This document shows, in pieces, positions 35,550-43,973 of a stretch of 64,000 nt of DNA. Origin of the DNA: Rufibacter latericius (GTDB lineage: Bacteria; Bacteroidota; Bacteroidia; Cytophagales; Hymenobacteraceae); NCBI RefSeq assembly GCF_003721515.1, contig NZ_RJJD01000003.1, positions 310,001-374,000 of the forward strand. The letters run 5' to 3'. The notes beneath the pieces were generated by a model. The model saw nothing but the letters and a program-made list of their open reading frames with translations. It was not told the DNA's origin and did not search any database. The translations under genes and the position numbers were made by a program. How positions within the stretch are numbered: position 1 is the stretch's first letter; the number at the start of each line of letters is the position of its first letter.

Positions 35550-36581
35550 TTAGAAAATGTAGCGGATCTTACACCAAGGAATCACTTCCTGCTGCAACTC
35601 CCGGAACTCTTGAATCCATCGGGCTTTCATTTGGTACTGGTACCGCACGTTGATGCCCCCGAACTGGCTTTGCTTTGTTTCCTGAATGGCCGGCGCCCAG
35701 ATCATCTCCTCGGCTTTGGGGTTGATGGAGAGATTGATCTCGTGCTGCCACTGGTTGTGAGTAAGGAAAATGACCTCACAGTCCATGGTTTGCTTCAGCT
35801 TCTCGGGAACCGATTCGTTCAGTTGCTCAAACAGTTCGCGGTAGTCCTGGAGCCAACCCTCGTAGACAATCACCGGGGAAAAATTCACGTGCAAGTCATA
35901 CCCGGCCTGGTAGAAGTCATTGATGGCGGCCAGGCGTTTGGGCAGGCTGTCGGTGCGTACGTCTACCAGTTTGCTTACCTTCTGGGGCAAAAGGCTGAAC
36001 CGGATGCGCGTCTTGCCTTGCGGGTCATAGGTGAGCATTTCGGGGTTCACGAACTTGGTAGCAAAGGTGGCAAACGCCTTGGGGTGCTCCCGGAAGAAAC
36101 GAACCGCCGTCTGCACGCCGTCTGAAATAGAAGCGTCTACGGACACATCAGAATTACACCCGATGTCATAGGTATAATAGGTGGCGTGTGTCTGGTTGGG
36201 CACCTTGGGCCAGACCTGTTTCTGCACGTGCTTGTTCACGGCCGCCAGAATCTCCTCTGTATTGGTGAACAGCGTAATGGGGTTTACGGGCTTGTTGCGA
36301 TCCACGTAGCAGTAGGCACAGGCCCCCATGCAGCCATTGGCCAGGCTAGGCGCAATAAAGTCTGAGCTTCGGCCACTTTCCCGGCAGACCAAGGTTTTAA
36401 GGCGACCTAACACCAATACATCTGATTTTACCTGGTAATGGTTTCCCTCCAAGGGAGGCAGGCGGTTATGCTGCACAATCTGCTGAGCCACAGCCTCTGG
36501 GTAGGTAAGCAACGCCTTTTGCCCCCGCTCATTCAGGGCATCCGGCGTGTAAAGAAGGATAGACGGATTGAATTTCTGCAT
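35550..36581 (-). CDS. Radical-SAM protein of the spore photoproduct lyase family (A)
   Basis: 343 residues. The cluster motif CMGACAYC (Cys-x3-Cys-x2-Cys) occurs in SLANGCMGACAYCYVDRNKP near residue 88. Then come ATYYTYDIGCNSDVSVDAS, FATKFVNPEML and RIRFSLLPQKVSKLVDVRTD, as in the SPL fold. Classical SplB repairs the spore photoproduct in endospores; this phylum does not sporulate, so the substrate here is open, though repair of UV lesions or another DNA or RNA modification is plausible. It is divergent from a second SPL-like gene across an AT-rich 186-bp spacer, suggesting joint control. Confidence 0.85.
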   Translation of the reverse strand: MQKFNPSILLYTPDALNERGQKALLTYPEAVAQQIVQHNRLPPLEGNHYQVKSDVLVLGRLKTLVCRESGRSSDFIAPSLANGCMGACAYCYVDRNKPVNPITLFTNTEEILAAVNKHVQKQVWPKVPNQTHATYYTYDIGCNSDVSVDASISDGVQTAVRFFREHPKAFATFATKFVNPEMLTYDPQGKTRIRFSLLPQKVSKLVDVRTDSLPKRLAAINDFYQAGYDLHVNFSPVIVYEGWLQDYRELFEQLNESVPEKLKQTMDCEVIFLTHNQWQHEINLSINPKAEEMIWAPAIQETKQSQFGGINVRYQYQMKARWIQEFRELQQEVIPWCKIRYIF

Positions 36582-36767
36582 ACGTATTTACAACATCCAC
36601 TCAGCTCCTTTTGTTCAGGTAAAATTTTATTTATAACACTGATTATCAGATAATTAAAATCATTTTTACATTCTTAAAACTGAATCATACCAAAGGCCAT
36701 TTTGTTGTTCTGATAGCAGCAAAAGCGGCTTTTATGCCTTATTATCCCGTGCTGCGACACCTTTCAT

Positions 36768-37862
36768 ATGACAAGCCATTCCATGCAAGCAGTTCAGGAG
36801 TTAGTAACCCCAAAACCCGAGATACGATCTAAACTATGGATGCCCAAACAGGCGCTCATTACGCCGGCAGCGCTGGAGGAACCCTGGGGCCAGCAGATGT
36901 ACGAGCGCGTGAAAGCACTAGGCATTCCAGTGCAGGAATTGAAGAGCAACCGGCTTGTGGGCCTTCGGGGCGAGGACGAGCGGGAAACTTACCGGAAAGC
37001 CAAAAGCACCCTGGCCATTGTGACCGCTCCGCCCAGCGCGCTTAAGTTACAGCCCATCCCTCCTTCCGCTGATTACCAGTTCCACCTGGCCGAAGGCTGC
37101 CCCGCCCATTGCCAGTACTGCTACTTAGCGGGCAGCCTGCAAGGGCCTCCCGTAATCAGGGCGTTTGCCAACCTGCCTACCATCCTGGAGAACCTGACCC
37201 ACTACAGTAAGCCCAATGAGATCACCACGTTTGAAGCCAGTTGTTACACAGATCCGCTGGGCATTGAACACCTCACAGGCAGCCTGGCCGAGACCATTCG
37301 GTTCTTTGGCGAGCAGGAAAACATGCACCTGCGGTGGGTTTCCAAGTTTGACCAGGTAGACGGCTTGCTGAACCTGGCGCATAATGGCAATACCCAGCCC
37401 CGCATCAGCCTCAACGCCGACTTCATTTCGCGCCGGATGGAAGGTGGCACCGCTTCCATGGAAGCCCGACTGGCTGCTATCCGTAAATTGGCCCTACCCA
37501 AAGCAGAAGGCGGCGGGGGCTATAAAGTAGGCCTGGTGATTGCCCCCATCATGCCCGTGCCCGATTGGGAAGCCCACTATACCCACCTGCTGGACCGGCT
37601 GGAGCAAACCCTTGATTTCCCCTGTGAGATTACCTTTGAGCTGATCAGCCATCGGTTTACGCCGGGTTCCAAGGCGCTGCTACAAGAGTGGTACCCAAAC
37701 ACCCAGATTGACTTCGAGGAGAGTACCCGCTCGCTTAAGTACAATAAATTCGGAGGCAAGAAGTTCGTGTACAACTCCCAGACCATGCAAATGCTACGCA
37801 GCTATTTTTACAGCCAATTAAAAAGCCGCTTCCCCCAAGCTCCTATCCTCTACTGGACGTAA
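36768..37862 (+). CDS. Radical-SAM protein of the spore photoproduct lyase family (B)
   Basis: 364 residues. Cluster motif in LAEGCPAHCQYCYLAGSL (Cys-x3-Cys-x2-Cys near 114-121). SPL-type segments follow: TFEASCYTDPLGIEHLTGSL, LRWVSKFDQVDGLL, ISLNADFISRRMEGG and ITFELISHRFTPGSKALLQE, then TRSLKYNKFGGKKFVYN near the end. This pattern, including the C-terminal Tyr-Asn-Lys-Phe-Gly region, is nearer to true SplB than its divergent neighbour. Cys in ASCYTDPL could be the protein radical relay Cys, but I cannot verify the alignment. A perfect 34-bp inverted repeat starts two bases after its stop. Confidence 0.88.
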   Translation: MTSHSMQAVQELVTPKPEIRSKLWMPKQALITPAALEEPWGQQMYERVKALGIPVQELKSNRLVGLRGEDERETYRKAKSTLAIVTAPPSALKLQPIPPSADYQFHLAEGCPAHCQYCYLAGSLQGPPVIRAFANLPTILENLTHYSKPNEITTFEASCYTDPLGIEHLTGSLAETIRFFGEQENMHLRWVSKFDQVDGLLNLAHNGNTQPRISLNADFISRRMEGGTASMEARLAAIRKLALPKAEGGGGYKVGLVIAPIMPVPDWEAHYTHLLDRLEQTLDFPCEITFELISHRFTPGSKALLQEWYPNTQIDFEESTRSLKYNKFGGKKFVYNSQTMQMLRSYFYSQLKSRFPQAPILYWT

Positions 37863-37864
37863 AG

Positions 37865-37938
37865 AGTGTTCATTTTCTACAAAGCAAAGGCCGGTAAGAA
37901 ACATCTTACCGGCCTTTGCTTTGTAGAAAATGAACACT
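37865..37938. repeat. Perfect 34-bp inverted repeat, 6-nt loop
   Basis: Arms 37865-37898 and 37905-37938 are exactly complementary; loop AAACAT. The inner part (GCAAAGGCCGGTAAG) would stop transcription of the radical-SAM gene, but the stem is three times longer than any other terminator here. Confidence 0.95.
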
Positions 37939-37941
37939 TAC

Positions 37942-38100
37942 ACGCATTTCGTCCCTCTTTGAAGGGTGTAGGGGAATGACAAAGCCGTTTAAAGAACTGG
38001 TAAGAAGTTGCTGAGAAGTAAATAAAATCAGATCTCAGAAATGCCAAGACCTGCAGAAGTATTCATCCCCCTACCCCCTTCAAAGGGGGACAGAATGCGT
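37942..38100. repeat. MITE-like element with 39-40-bp imperfect inverted ends
   Basis: The left end (37942-37980, ACGCATTTCGTCCCTC...) and right end (38061-38100) match at about 33 positions in inverse orientation. The 80-bp middle is non-coding. A related fragment (CATCCCCTTCCCCCTTTGCA...) occurs at 47686-47710. Confidence 0.6.
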
Positions 38101-38159
38101 TTTGATTCCTTGGCAAAAGTGAGGTTTCACCCTAAAGCAGGCAAATAGATTATCATGTG

Positions 38160-38194
38160 GTTTATAGCCCGTTTTCGTGAAAGGAGGTTCAAAG
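38160..38194. repeat. Intergenic palindromic element
   Basis: GTTTATAGCCCGTTTTCGTGAAAGGAGGTTCAAAG, ending 16 bp before the minus-strand regulator's 3' end. Core conserved, arms weak. Confidence 0.5.
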
Positions 38195-38209
38195 CTTAAT
38201 TGCTAACCT

Positions 38210-38905
38210 TTACCGGCTCAGATACGCCGTAAGGCTCTGCCGGAAAGCTTCGCTCAAGGGGATGGTTTTCTGGTGAATGGTGACTTGGTGCCGTTCCACT
38301 TTTTCAATCTTGTTCACCGCCACTACATACGACCGATGCACGCGCACGAACTTATCTGGGGGCAGCAGGTTAATGGCTTCCAGGAAGGTGCTGCGGGACA
38401 AGACGTTTTTGTCTTTTAGGGCAAAGGTGACGTAGTTTCCCGTGGCTTCCAGGTACAGGATGTCCTCAAAAAGCACCTTGATTTGTTCGTAGCCGGTTTT
38501 GATGTACAAATGGTCAGACGTTTCAGAGGCGTTTCTGAAATTATACAGCTCAAACGCCTTGTTGCAGCCTTTGATAAAGCGGGCCAGAGAGAAGGGCTTC
38601 AGGAGGTAATCCACGGCATCCAGTTCAAAGCTGGTAACAGCATGTTCTGAGTAAGCGGTGGTGAAGATGACCAATGGTTTTTTGCTCAGGGAATTGAAAA
38701 AGTCAATGCCGGAGATGTCAGGCATTTTGATGTCTAGGAACAGCAGGTCAATGGGTTCTTTCTGCAGGAATTCCAAGGCTTTGAACGCATCGGTGAACTC
38801 GGCCTTCAGATCCAGGAAAGGCACCTTGGACGCATGCGACCTTACAATCTCCAGGGCAATGGGCTCATCGTCAATGGCAATGGCTTTCATAGAAGAAACA
38901 GACAT
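38210..38905 (-). CDS. LytTR-family response regulator
   Basis: 231 residues (226 if the Met at 38890 is used). Receiver: AIDDEPIALEIV, acceptor Asp in LLFLDIKMPDISG, TTAYSEHAVTSF, LLKPFSLARF. LytTR domain: DILYLEATGNYVTFALKDKN, FVRVHRSYVVAVNKIEKVER, QKTIPLSEAFRQSL. Encoded 14 bp after its kinase and in the same operon. It is close in sequence to the regulator at 14093, which suggests duplication of this sensing module within the genome. Confidence 0.93.
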   Translation of the reverse strand: MSVSSMKAIAIDDEPIALEIVRSHASKVPFLDLKAEFTDAFKALEFLQKEPIDLLFLDIKMPDISGIDFFNSLSKKPLVIFTTAYSEHAVTSFELDAVDYLLKPFSLARFIKGCNKAFELYNFRNASETSDHLYIKTGYEQIKVLFEDILYLEATGNYVTFALKDKNVLSRSTFLEAINLLPPDKFVRVHRSYVVAVNKIEKVERHQVTIHQKTIPLSEAFRQSLTAYLSR

Positions 38906-38919
38906 ACAAGTACCCGAAA

Positions 38920-40440
38920 CTAAGACACCTGCAAGGTAAGGTGTACAAAAAACTCTTTCCCGGTTTCCCGGATAATAAGTTCGTGCCGGCCCGGGTACAG
39001 GAGTTGCAGGCGCTGCCGGACGTTCACCAGTCCGATGCCGCTCTTGTCTTTCTCGGGATCGGTGCCCTGCTTGTCATGCTTGCTGTTGTGCACGTCAAAG
39101 TACAGGGTCTTCTCTTTCACCTCCAGCGTGATGTTGATGTGCGAAGGCTCCCGGAAGCTAATGCCATGCTTAAACGCATTCTCTACGAACGGAATCAGCA
39201 GCATGGGCGAGATCTGAACGGGGCCAATGGGTTGCTCTATCTGGGCCGTGATGCGCACGCTGGGGCTCTCATCGGTACGGAGGCGCTGGAAGCTGATGTA
39301 ATTCTCCAGGTACTCCACTTCGCGCACCAGCGATATTCTTTCCTGCAGATTCTCCTGCAGCATGAACCGCATCATGTTGCCCAGCCTTTCCACGCCTTCA
39401 CTTGTGCGCTCGGCGTTTTCCTGGATGGCGGTGCCATAGATCGTATTCAACGCGTTGAACAGAAAATGCGGGTTGATCTGCGAGCGAAGGAAGTCAAAGT
39501 TGGCGGTTGACTGGCCCAGTTCCTGCTTGAGCACGTGGATCTCGGCGTTGCCCTGCATCTGGCGCTTGAACAGTACCCAGGAAACAGGCACTGTGATGAG
39601 TAACTGAAAGAAAACATTGAAAATCGCAATCAAGAAGGCAAACTCATTATCCTGTACATTACCCTGTACCAAAAGCAGCGCCAGAAACCCGATGGGAACG
39701 AGTGAGGCAATCAGTACCAGAACCGCTTTTCCCACATACGCTCTGAAGGGTTTCTTTTTAGGCAGAGATTTAGGAATAAGGGCATAAAACGAGTAGCAGT
39801 AAAGCAGGATACTGCTAGGTCCCACAATGCCCCAACCCAAAATCAACTCCCCTTCGGCATCCACTACCATCAAGAGAAACATACTGATCATCCAGATCAC
39901 AAAAGCGGCCAGGCCGTCGCGGGTAATGAGGCGGTACTTAGATTGGATAACCTCTGAACTGGACAGCAGGTACAGCCCAACGAATTTTATAAAAGAGTAG
40001 AACCCGATAAGCAGCAGCAACCTGAATGCGTAGAAATAGCTCCCCTGGAAAATGGCCTGGTAGGCCTCGTCCTCCGAGGCGTACCGGTTAAAGATGTAGT
40101 TTTTAGAGTACGTATCGGTGATGCCAAACACCAGCCCTACCAACAGAAACAGCGCCAGCACCGCCAGAATGTTCTTTACTAAGCCTTCTTTCTCCAGAAG
40201 CCGGGGAATGACTTTGAAGTTGAGCACCAGGAATCCCAGGTACAGGAGCGTATAGCGAATGAGCCGCGGGAAGAAGTAGTCCTGGTAGTAGTAAAACGGA
40301 ATCCCCGCCTCCTCAAACCGATGCTGGTCTGGCCCGTGGGAGATGGTGGTCAAAAAGAAGACCGCAAAGACGAAGATGGTGGTGGCGCCCCAGAACTCTA
40401 CTCTTTTGAGGTACGAAGGATTATTGACGAGGTCATTCAT
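38920..40440 (-). CDS. LytS-type sensor histidine kinase
   Basis: 506 residues with eight or so membrane helices over residues 15-290 (FWGATTIFVFAVFFLTTI, NILAVLALFLLVGLVFGI, YAFRLLLLIGFYSFIKFVGL, FLIAIFNVFFQLLITVPVSW). The kinase has its acceptor His in RSQINPHFLFNALNTIYGT and ATP-binding motifs ISPMLLIPFVENAFKHG and KSGIGLVNVRQRLQLLYPGR. The large membrane domain is probably the sensor. First gene of the pair with the regulator at 38210. Confidence 0.92.
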   Translation of the reverse strand: MNDLVNNPSYLKRVEFWGATTIFVFAVFFLTTISHGPDQHRFEEAGIPFYYYQDYFFPRLIRYTLLYLGFLVLNFKVIPRLLEKEGLVKNILAVLALFLLVGLVFGITDTYSKNYIFNRYASEDEAYQAIFQGSYFYAFRLLLLIGFYSFIKFVGLYLLSSSEVIQSKYRLITRDGLAAFVIWMISMFLLMVVDAEGELILGWGIVGPSSILLYCYSFYALIPKSLPKKKPFRAYVGKAVLVLIASLVPIGFLALLLVQGNVQDNEFAFLIAIFNVFFQLLITVPVSWVLFKRQMQGNAEIHVLKQELGQSTANFDFLRSQINPHFLFNALNTIYGTAIQENAERTSEGVERLGNMMRFMLQENLQERISLVREVEYLENYISFQRLRTDESPSVRITAQIEQPIGPVQISPMLLIPFVENAFKHGISFREPSHINITLEVKEKTLYFDVHNSKHDKQGTDPEKDKSGIGLVNVRQRLQLLYPGRHELIIRETGKEFFVHLTLQVS

Positions 40441-40546
40441 GGCTCAGAATTTTAAAACAATGATAGGGCAATGCCCGATTGGAAAATAAAAAAAGTGACG
40501 AGTGCCGCCGAAAATGTGATGAACGCCCACGCCAGGCCGAGGCGGA

Positions 40547-42034
40547 CTACGATTTCCGTTTGGCAGGCGTCACCTCCCAACGGCCTTCGTGCATCCTGAA
40601 CCCCTGTGCCCGACCATCTTTCAAATCAAAGGCTATGCGCAAATCGTCGTTCACATCTGGGATGAACACATGATTTCCCTGGTACCAGAGCCGGAACGGT
40701 TTGCCGCCTGCCAGTTGCGCCTTTAACTTTCCTTCCTCTCTAAATACCCGTATCTCGTGCAACTTCTGGCCAGATTGATACGTGTAGGTACCCCTGTATC
40801 GGGCCAACTCCTGGGGCGGCAAAGGAAGGTCTTGCACCGAAACACCTAGTGCTGCCCGCCCCAGGGCTTTGGCTACCTCCTGTGGTTTTCCTTTAGAGGA
40901 GTTGGTGAGCACCGCCACGGTGATACCTTCTTCTGGGTAATACGCCAGCACCGAGGAAAAACCGTTGGCTACCCAGCTGTGAGAAACCTGCGAATAGCCG
41001 TCCAGTTCATCTACCTGCAACCCAAAGCCGTACCCCACGGTATCTCCTCCGGTAAGGACCGTGGGCGTCACCATCTGCCGCAACGACGCTTGAGACACCA
41101 CTTGTCCGCTGTGAAGCAGGTGTGTCCATTTGATAAGGTCACCCAGAGTAGAGCAAAGAGCCTCGGTTGAACCGGTCACTTGCATGCTGAGAGGGCGTGC
41201 GTTCACCAGTTTGCCTTCTTCGTACTCATATCCTTTCGCCCCGTTCTGGATCACATTTTGGTCATCGCAGAAACAAGTTTTCTGGAGTTGAAGCGGCTGC
41301 AAAAGTTCTTCCTCCACGTATTGCGCATAAGGTTGGCCAGTCACCTGACAGATGATCTCGCCCAGCAGATAATAAGCCAGGTTGTTGTTCTCATACTTTT
41401 GCTCTGGGGCAAAATCAAATGGCTGCGCCACAGAGAAATTCACCGTATGCTCGTAAGTGAGATCTCCTGGGAAGCGCTGTTGGTTTTCCTCGGCCATAAC
41501 CCGAGAGCTTTTAATGCCTGAAGGATGGTTTAATAGGTACCGCACCGTTACCTGTTTTCCTTCGGTGTGATATTCGGGTAGGTACTTGCTGATGGGGTCT
41601 TCCAAGGATATTTTTCCTGCCTCTACCAACCGCATGACAAGAGCGGCGGTGAACTGCTTCGTGAGCGAACCCACCTTGTATACGGTTTCGGGACCGGCGT
41701 CTACCTGGTTTTCTACATCGGCTAGGCCGTAGCCTCGTTCAAAGGCCACTTTCCCGTTTTTAGCCACGGCCAGGCTCATGCCGGGCATCAGGCCCTCTGA
41801 TAAATGATTATCGGCGATGACATTGGCGGCAAATTCAATCCGTTCGAGATCTAAGGAAGAACTTGTAAAAGCTTCTGAAGAAACAAAGGAAGCGGTTTGG
41901 GCTAGGTGTGGTTTTTGGGTACAACCGAAAGGGGCCAGTCCCCCCAGAGAAAGCAGAAAGAAGCTACCGCTAAGCAGGGATTCTTTCCGGAGGGATTTCA
42001 GAAAGGAAAACGGGGTGATTTGGTAAGTTCCCAT
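40547..42034 (-). CDS. Beta-lactamase-fold serine hydrolase, lipoprotein
   Basis: 495 residues from ATG 42034 (an ATG 27 bp upstream is less likely). Signal and lipobox: SGSFFLLSLGGLAPFGC. Serine beta-lactamase (class C/PBP4-like) motifs: Ser and Lys in KVGSLTKQFTAALV, Tyr-x-Asn in QKYENNNLAYYLLGE, and a His-x-Gly-like region near SWVANGF. The last 100 residues form a beta-rich DUF3471-like tail (LARYRGTYTYQSGQ, LWYQGNHVFIPDVN). Such proteins are esterases or D-amino-acid peptidases more often than resistance enzymes. It lies upstream of the kinase on the same strand, 106 bp away. Confidence 0.87.
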   Translation of the reverse strand: MGTYQITPFSFLKSLRKESLLSGSFFLLSLGGLAPFGCTQKPHLAQTASFVSSEAFTSSSLDLERIEFAANVIADNHLSEGLMPGMSLAVAKNGKVAFERGYGLADVENQVDAGPETVYKVGSLTKQFTAALVMRLVEAGKISLEDPISKYLPEYHTEGKQVTVRYLLNHPSGIKSSRVMAEENQQRFPGDLTYEHTVNFSVAQPFDFAPEQKYENNNLAYYLLGEIICQVTGQPYAQYVEEELLQPLQLQKTCFCDDQNVIQNGAKGYEYEEGKLVNARPLSMQVTGSTEALCSTLGDLIKWTHLLHSGQVVSQASLRQMVTPTVLTGGDTVGYGFGLQVDELDGYSQVSHSWVANGFSSVLAYYPEEGITVAVLTNSSKGKPQEVAKALGRAALGVSVQDLPLPPQELARYRGTYTYQSGQKLHEIRVFREEGKLKAQLAGGKPFRLWYQGNHVFIPDVNDDLRIAFDLKDGRAQGFRMHEGRWEVTPAKRKS

Positions 42035-42245
42035 AGTAGTAAGTGTTTGATTTTGAAACAACCAGAACTAAGCATGGGCAAGAGTAGAAAGCTTTTCCTG
42101 CATCAAAAAAGAAATGTGATGAACAGGCAGGAAAATGGGACAGATGCTTCAGCACCTACCAAAATCAAGAAAAATCAGAAAGAATTAGAGGTTTTTTGCG
42201 GACAGAACGCCCGAAAAAAGGAGTAGAAAGGCAAAGCCCCGAAAG

Positions 42246-42425
42246 CTATTCCTTCGCTTTCAGGGCTGAGTACAACACCGGACTGAAAAACCGAAGGTTC
42301 TCCAACAGGCACGTCATGGTGTAAAATTTATCAAGGTTAACGTCTTCACTTTCGGCCATGGAAACCAGGAAAGCATCCAGGGTCTCTACCAACTTATCAT
42401 CAAATTCCTCTTCGGTCATTTTCAT
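42246..42425 (-). CDS. Small acidic 59-residue protein
   Basis: Begins MKMTEEEFDDKLVETLDAFL at ATG 42425, continues VSMAESEDVNLDKFYTMTCL, and ends at TAG 42246. It is amphipathic and helical by eye, with no signal peptide. Codon use looks like that of neighbouring genes and the hydrophobic spacing is regular, so I think it is real. Family not recognised. The upstream spacer 42426-42688 holds two palindromic elements. Confidence 0.6.
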   Translation of the reverse strand: MKMTEEEFDDKLVETLDAFLVSMAESEDVNLDKFYTMTCLLENLRFFSPVLYSALKAKE

Positions 42426-42479
42426 ACGTTATACTTTACAGGAAAGAAGCCTCCCTTTTAAACCCGGACTTCAGCCCAG

Positions 42480-42514
42480 GTTTGGTGACGATTTCTCAAA
42501 AACAGGCCCTAAAC
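42480..42514. repeat. Intergenic palindromic element
   Basis: GTTTGGTGACGATTTCTCAA, then AAACAGGCCCTAAAC. The right half is identical to that of the perfect copy at 42622; the left half differs. Confidence 0.6.
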
Positions 42515-42621
42515 GCCAGCCCAGAAGTTGGATAATTTTAGATCTAACATCTCCCTTTACTTGGCGTGGCTGCAGGAGAAGAACACCGTTTTTGGCTCAG
42601 TAATTCAAAACGAAGGCATTT

Positions 42622-42660
42622 CCGTTTAGGGCCTGTTTTCGTAAAACAGGCCCTAAACGG
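42622..42660. repeat. Intergenic palindromic element, perfect copy
   Basis: CCGTTTAGGGCCTGTTTT, loop CGT, then its exact reverse complement: an 18-bp perfect stem. This is the best reference copy of the family. Confidence 0.92.
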
Positions 42661-42688
42661 AAAGAATGCTTAAAGCCGTTCTCCTGGC

Positions 42689-43072
42689 TTACAGCACCAG
42701 TTGGTGGTAAAGGCGCTGAAGGGTTTCCTGCGGATCGGTACACAAACCGGGGTGAACGGGAGAGGTCTGGACAATGGTGCTGCGGGTGGCGGTGAGCCAC
42801 CTAAAACGCGAAGCCAGGGGGAACTGGCCAATAGTGCCCCCGTTTTTCCCGCCGGAACAGATGCGCTGAAAAGCTTCCAGACGGTCCTGAAGTTCGGCGA
42901 GTTCTACGGGTCCGGCAAAGGCCTGTAGCCGCGCCTCGTTTAAGTGGAAAACGGTTTGTAGGAAGCCCCGGGCAGAACAGTAGAGAATGACACCTACATT
43001 GAGAAACTCCTCGCGTTCCACGCACGGAACCACCCTTACCACGGCGTACTCAAATAAGTGCTTTTCTTGCAT
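42689..43072 (-). CDS. DUF3037 protein, partner of HipA-like kinase
   Basis: 127 residues from ATG 43072. MQEKHLFEYAVVRVVPCVER and EEFLNVGVILYCSARGFLQT are the DUF3037 signature; the rest is helical with FRWLTATRSTIVQTSPVHPG near the end. The first 23 bases overlap the 3' end of the kinase gene, so the two are coupled. The family has no proven activity. Its constant association with a HipA-like kinase (known from genome annotation) suggests regulator, adaptor or substrate. Confidence 0.85.
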   Translation of the reverse strand: MQEKHLFEYAVVRVVPCVEREEFLNVGVILYCSARGFLQTVFHLNEARLQAFAGPVELAELQDRLEAFQRICSGGKNGGTIGQFPLASRFRWLTATRSTIVQTSPVHPGLCTDPQETLQRLYHQLVL

Positions 43073-43847
43073 TTTTCGCTTCGTTGACAAAAATTTCTGT
43101 ATGGGCCAAACGGGTCTCCAGGAACTGGGCGTACGCCTGCCGATGCTCTTGGGCAGAGGCAAAAGGTGAATCTCCGGTGAGCCAATCTTCCGGGATCAAA
43201 GATACGATGGATTGGATTCTATCGGGCGTAAGAATCTCTTTGTAGGCAGCGTTTACGGCTTCTAACTCGGTGGCCTGAGGCAACAGCACATGGTCTTTGA
43301 TCTGGGCAAACGGACGCTTGGCCTGCTCCTGCCAGTTGTTCCAGGAATGGTGAAAGTAAAAGGCCGCGCCGTGGTCTATGAGCCACAGTTCCTTGTGCCA
43401 CATGAGCATGTTGGTGTTGCGGGCCGTGCGGTCTACGTTAGTAATGAGGCAGTCCAGCCACACAATCTGAGAGGCCAGCTTCGCATCAACGGTGGTCACC
43501 AGGGCATCAAAGGTGATGGCTTTTGACAGGTAATGGAGCCCCAGGTTGAGGCCCTCGCTGAAGCGGAGCAGGTCCTGGATTTCCTCGTCTGGCTCCGTGC
43601 GCCCGAAGCTTTCGTCCAGGTTTGCGAAAACCAGCTCCGGAATGCGTAAACCCAGCAGGCGGGCAATTTCACCTGCCACCAGCTCGGCAATAAGGGCTTT
43701 CACGCCTTGTCCGGCCCCCCTGAATTTGAGCACATAGAGGAACTCATCGTCAGCCTCTACAATAGCCGGCAGAGAACCGCCTTCGCGCAGCGGGGTCACG
43801 TACCGCACCACATTGACGTTTCTTAGCTCTGGTTGCGTATCGTTCAT
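43050..43847 (-). CDS. HipA-like kinase
   Basis: 265 residues from ATG 43847 (MNDTQPELRNVNVVRYVTPL). Kinase features: Lys in FLYVLKFRGAGQGVKALIAE (ATP site), GEIARLLGLRIPELVF, catalytic Asp/Asn in CLITNVDRTARNTNML, and metal-binding Asp in LWLIDHGAAFYFHH. It is shorter than E. coli HipA (about 440 residues) and lacks the N-terminal subdomain that contacts HipB; no HipB-like helix-turn-helix gene is adjacent. HipA phosphorylates glutamyl-tRNA synthetase; the target here is unknown. Confidence 0.87.
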   Translation of the reverse strand: MNDTQPELRNVNVVRYVTPLREGGSLPAIVEADDEFLYVLKFRGAGQGVKALIAELVAGEIARLLGLRIPELVFANLDESFGRTEPDEEIQDLLRFSEGLNLGLHYLSKAITFDALVTTVDAKLASQIVWLDCLITNVDRTARNTNMLMWHKELWLIDHGAAFYFHHSWNNWQEQAKRPFAQIKDHVLLPQATELEAVNAAYKEILTPDRIQSIVSLIPEDWLTGDSPFASAQEHRQAYAQFLETRLAHTEIFVNEAKNARKALI

Positions 43848-43973
43848 AAAGGATAATCTACTAAACATGGACTGGTACCGGGCACGAACCAAAGCGGTAC
43901 TGCCCGGCAAATTTACCAGTTTACTGGGTTGAACTCTCTGTTTACGGAAAAAGACGAAGGTAGCCTAAAAGCC

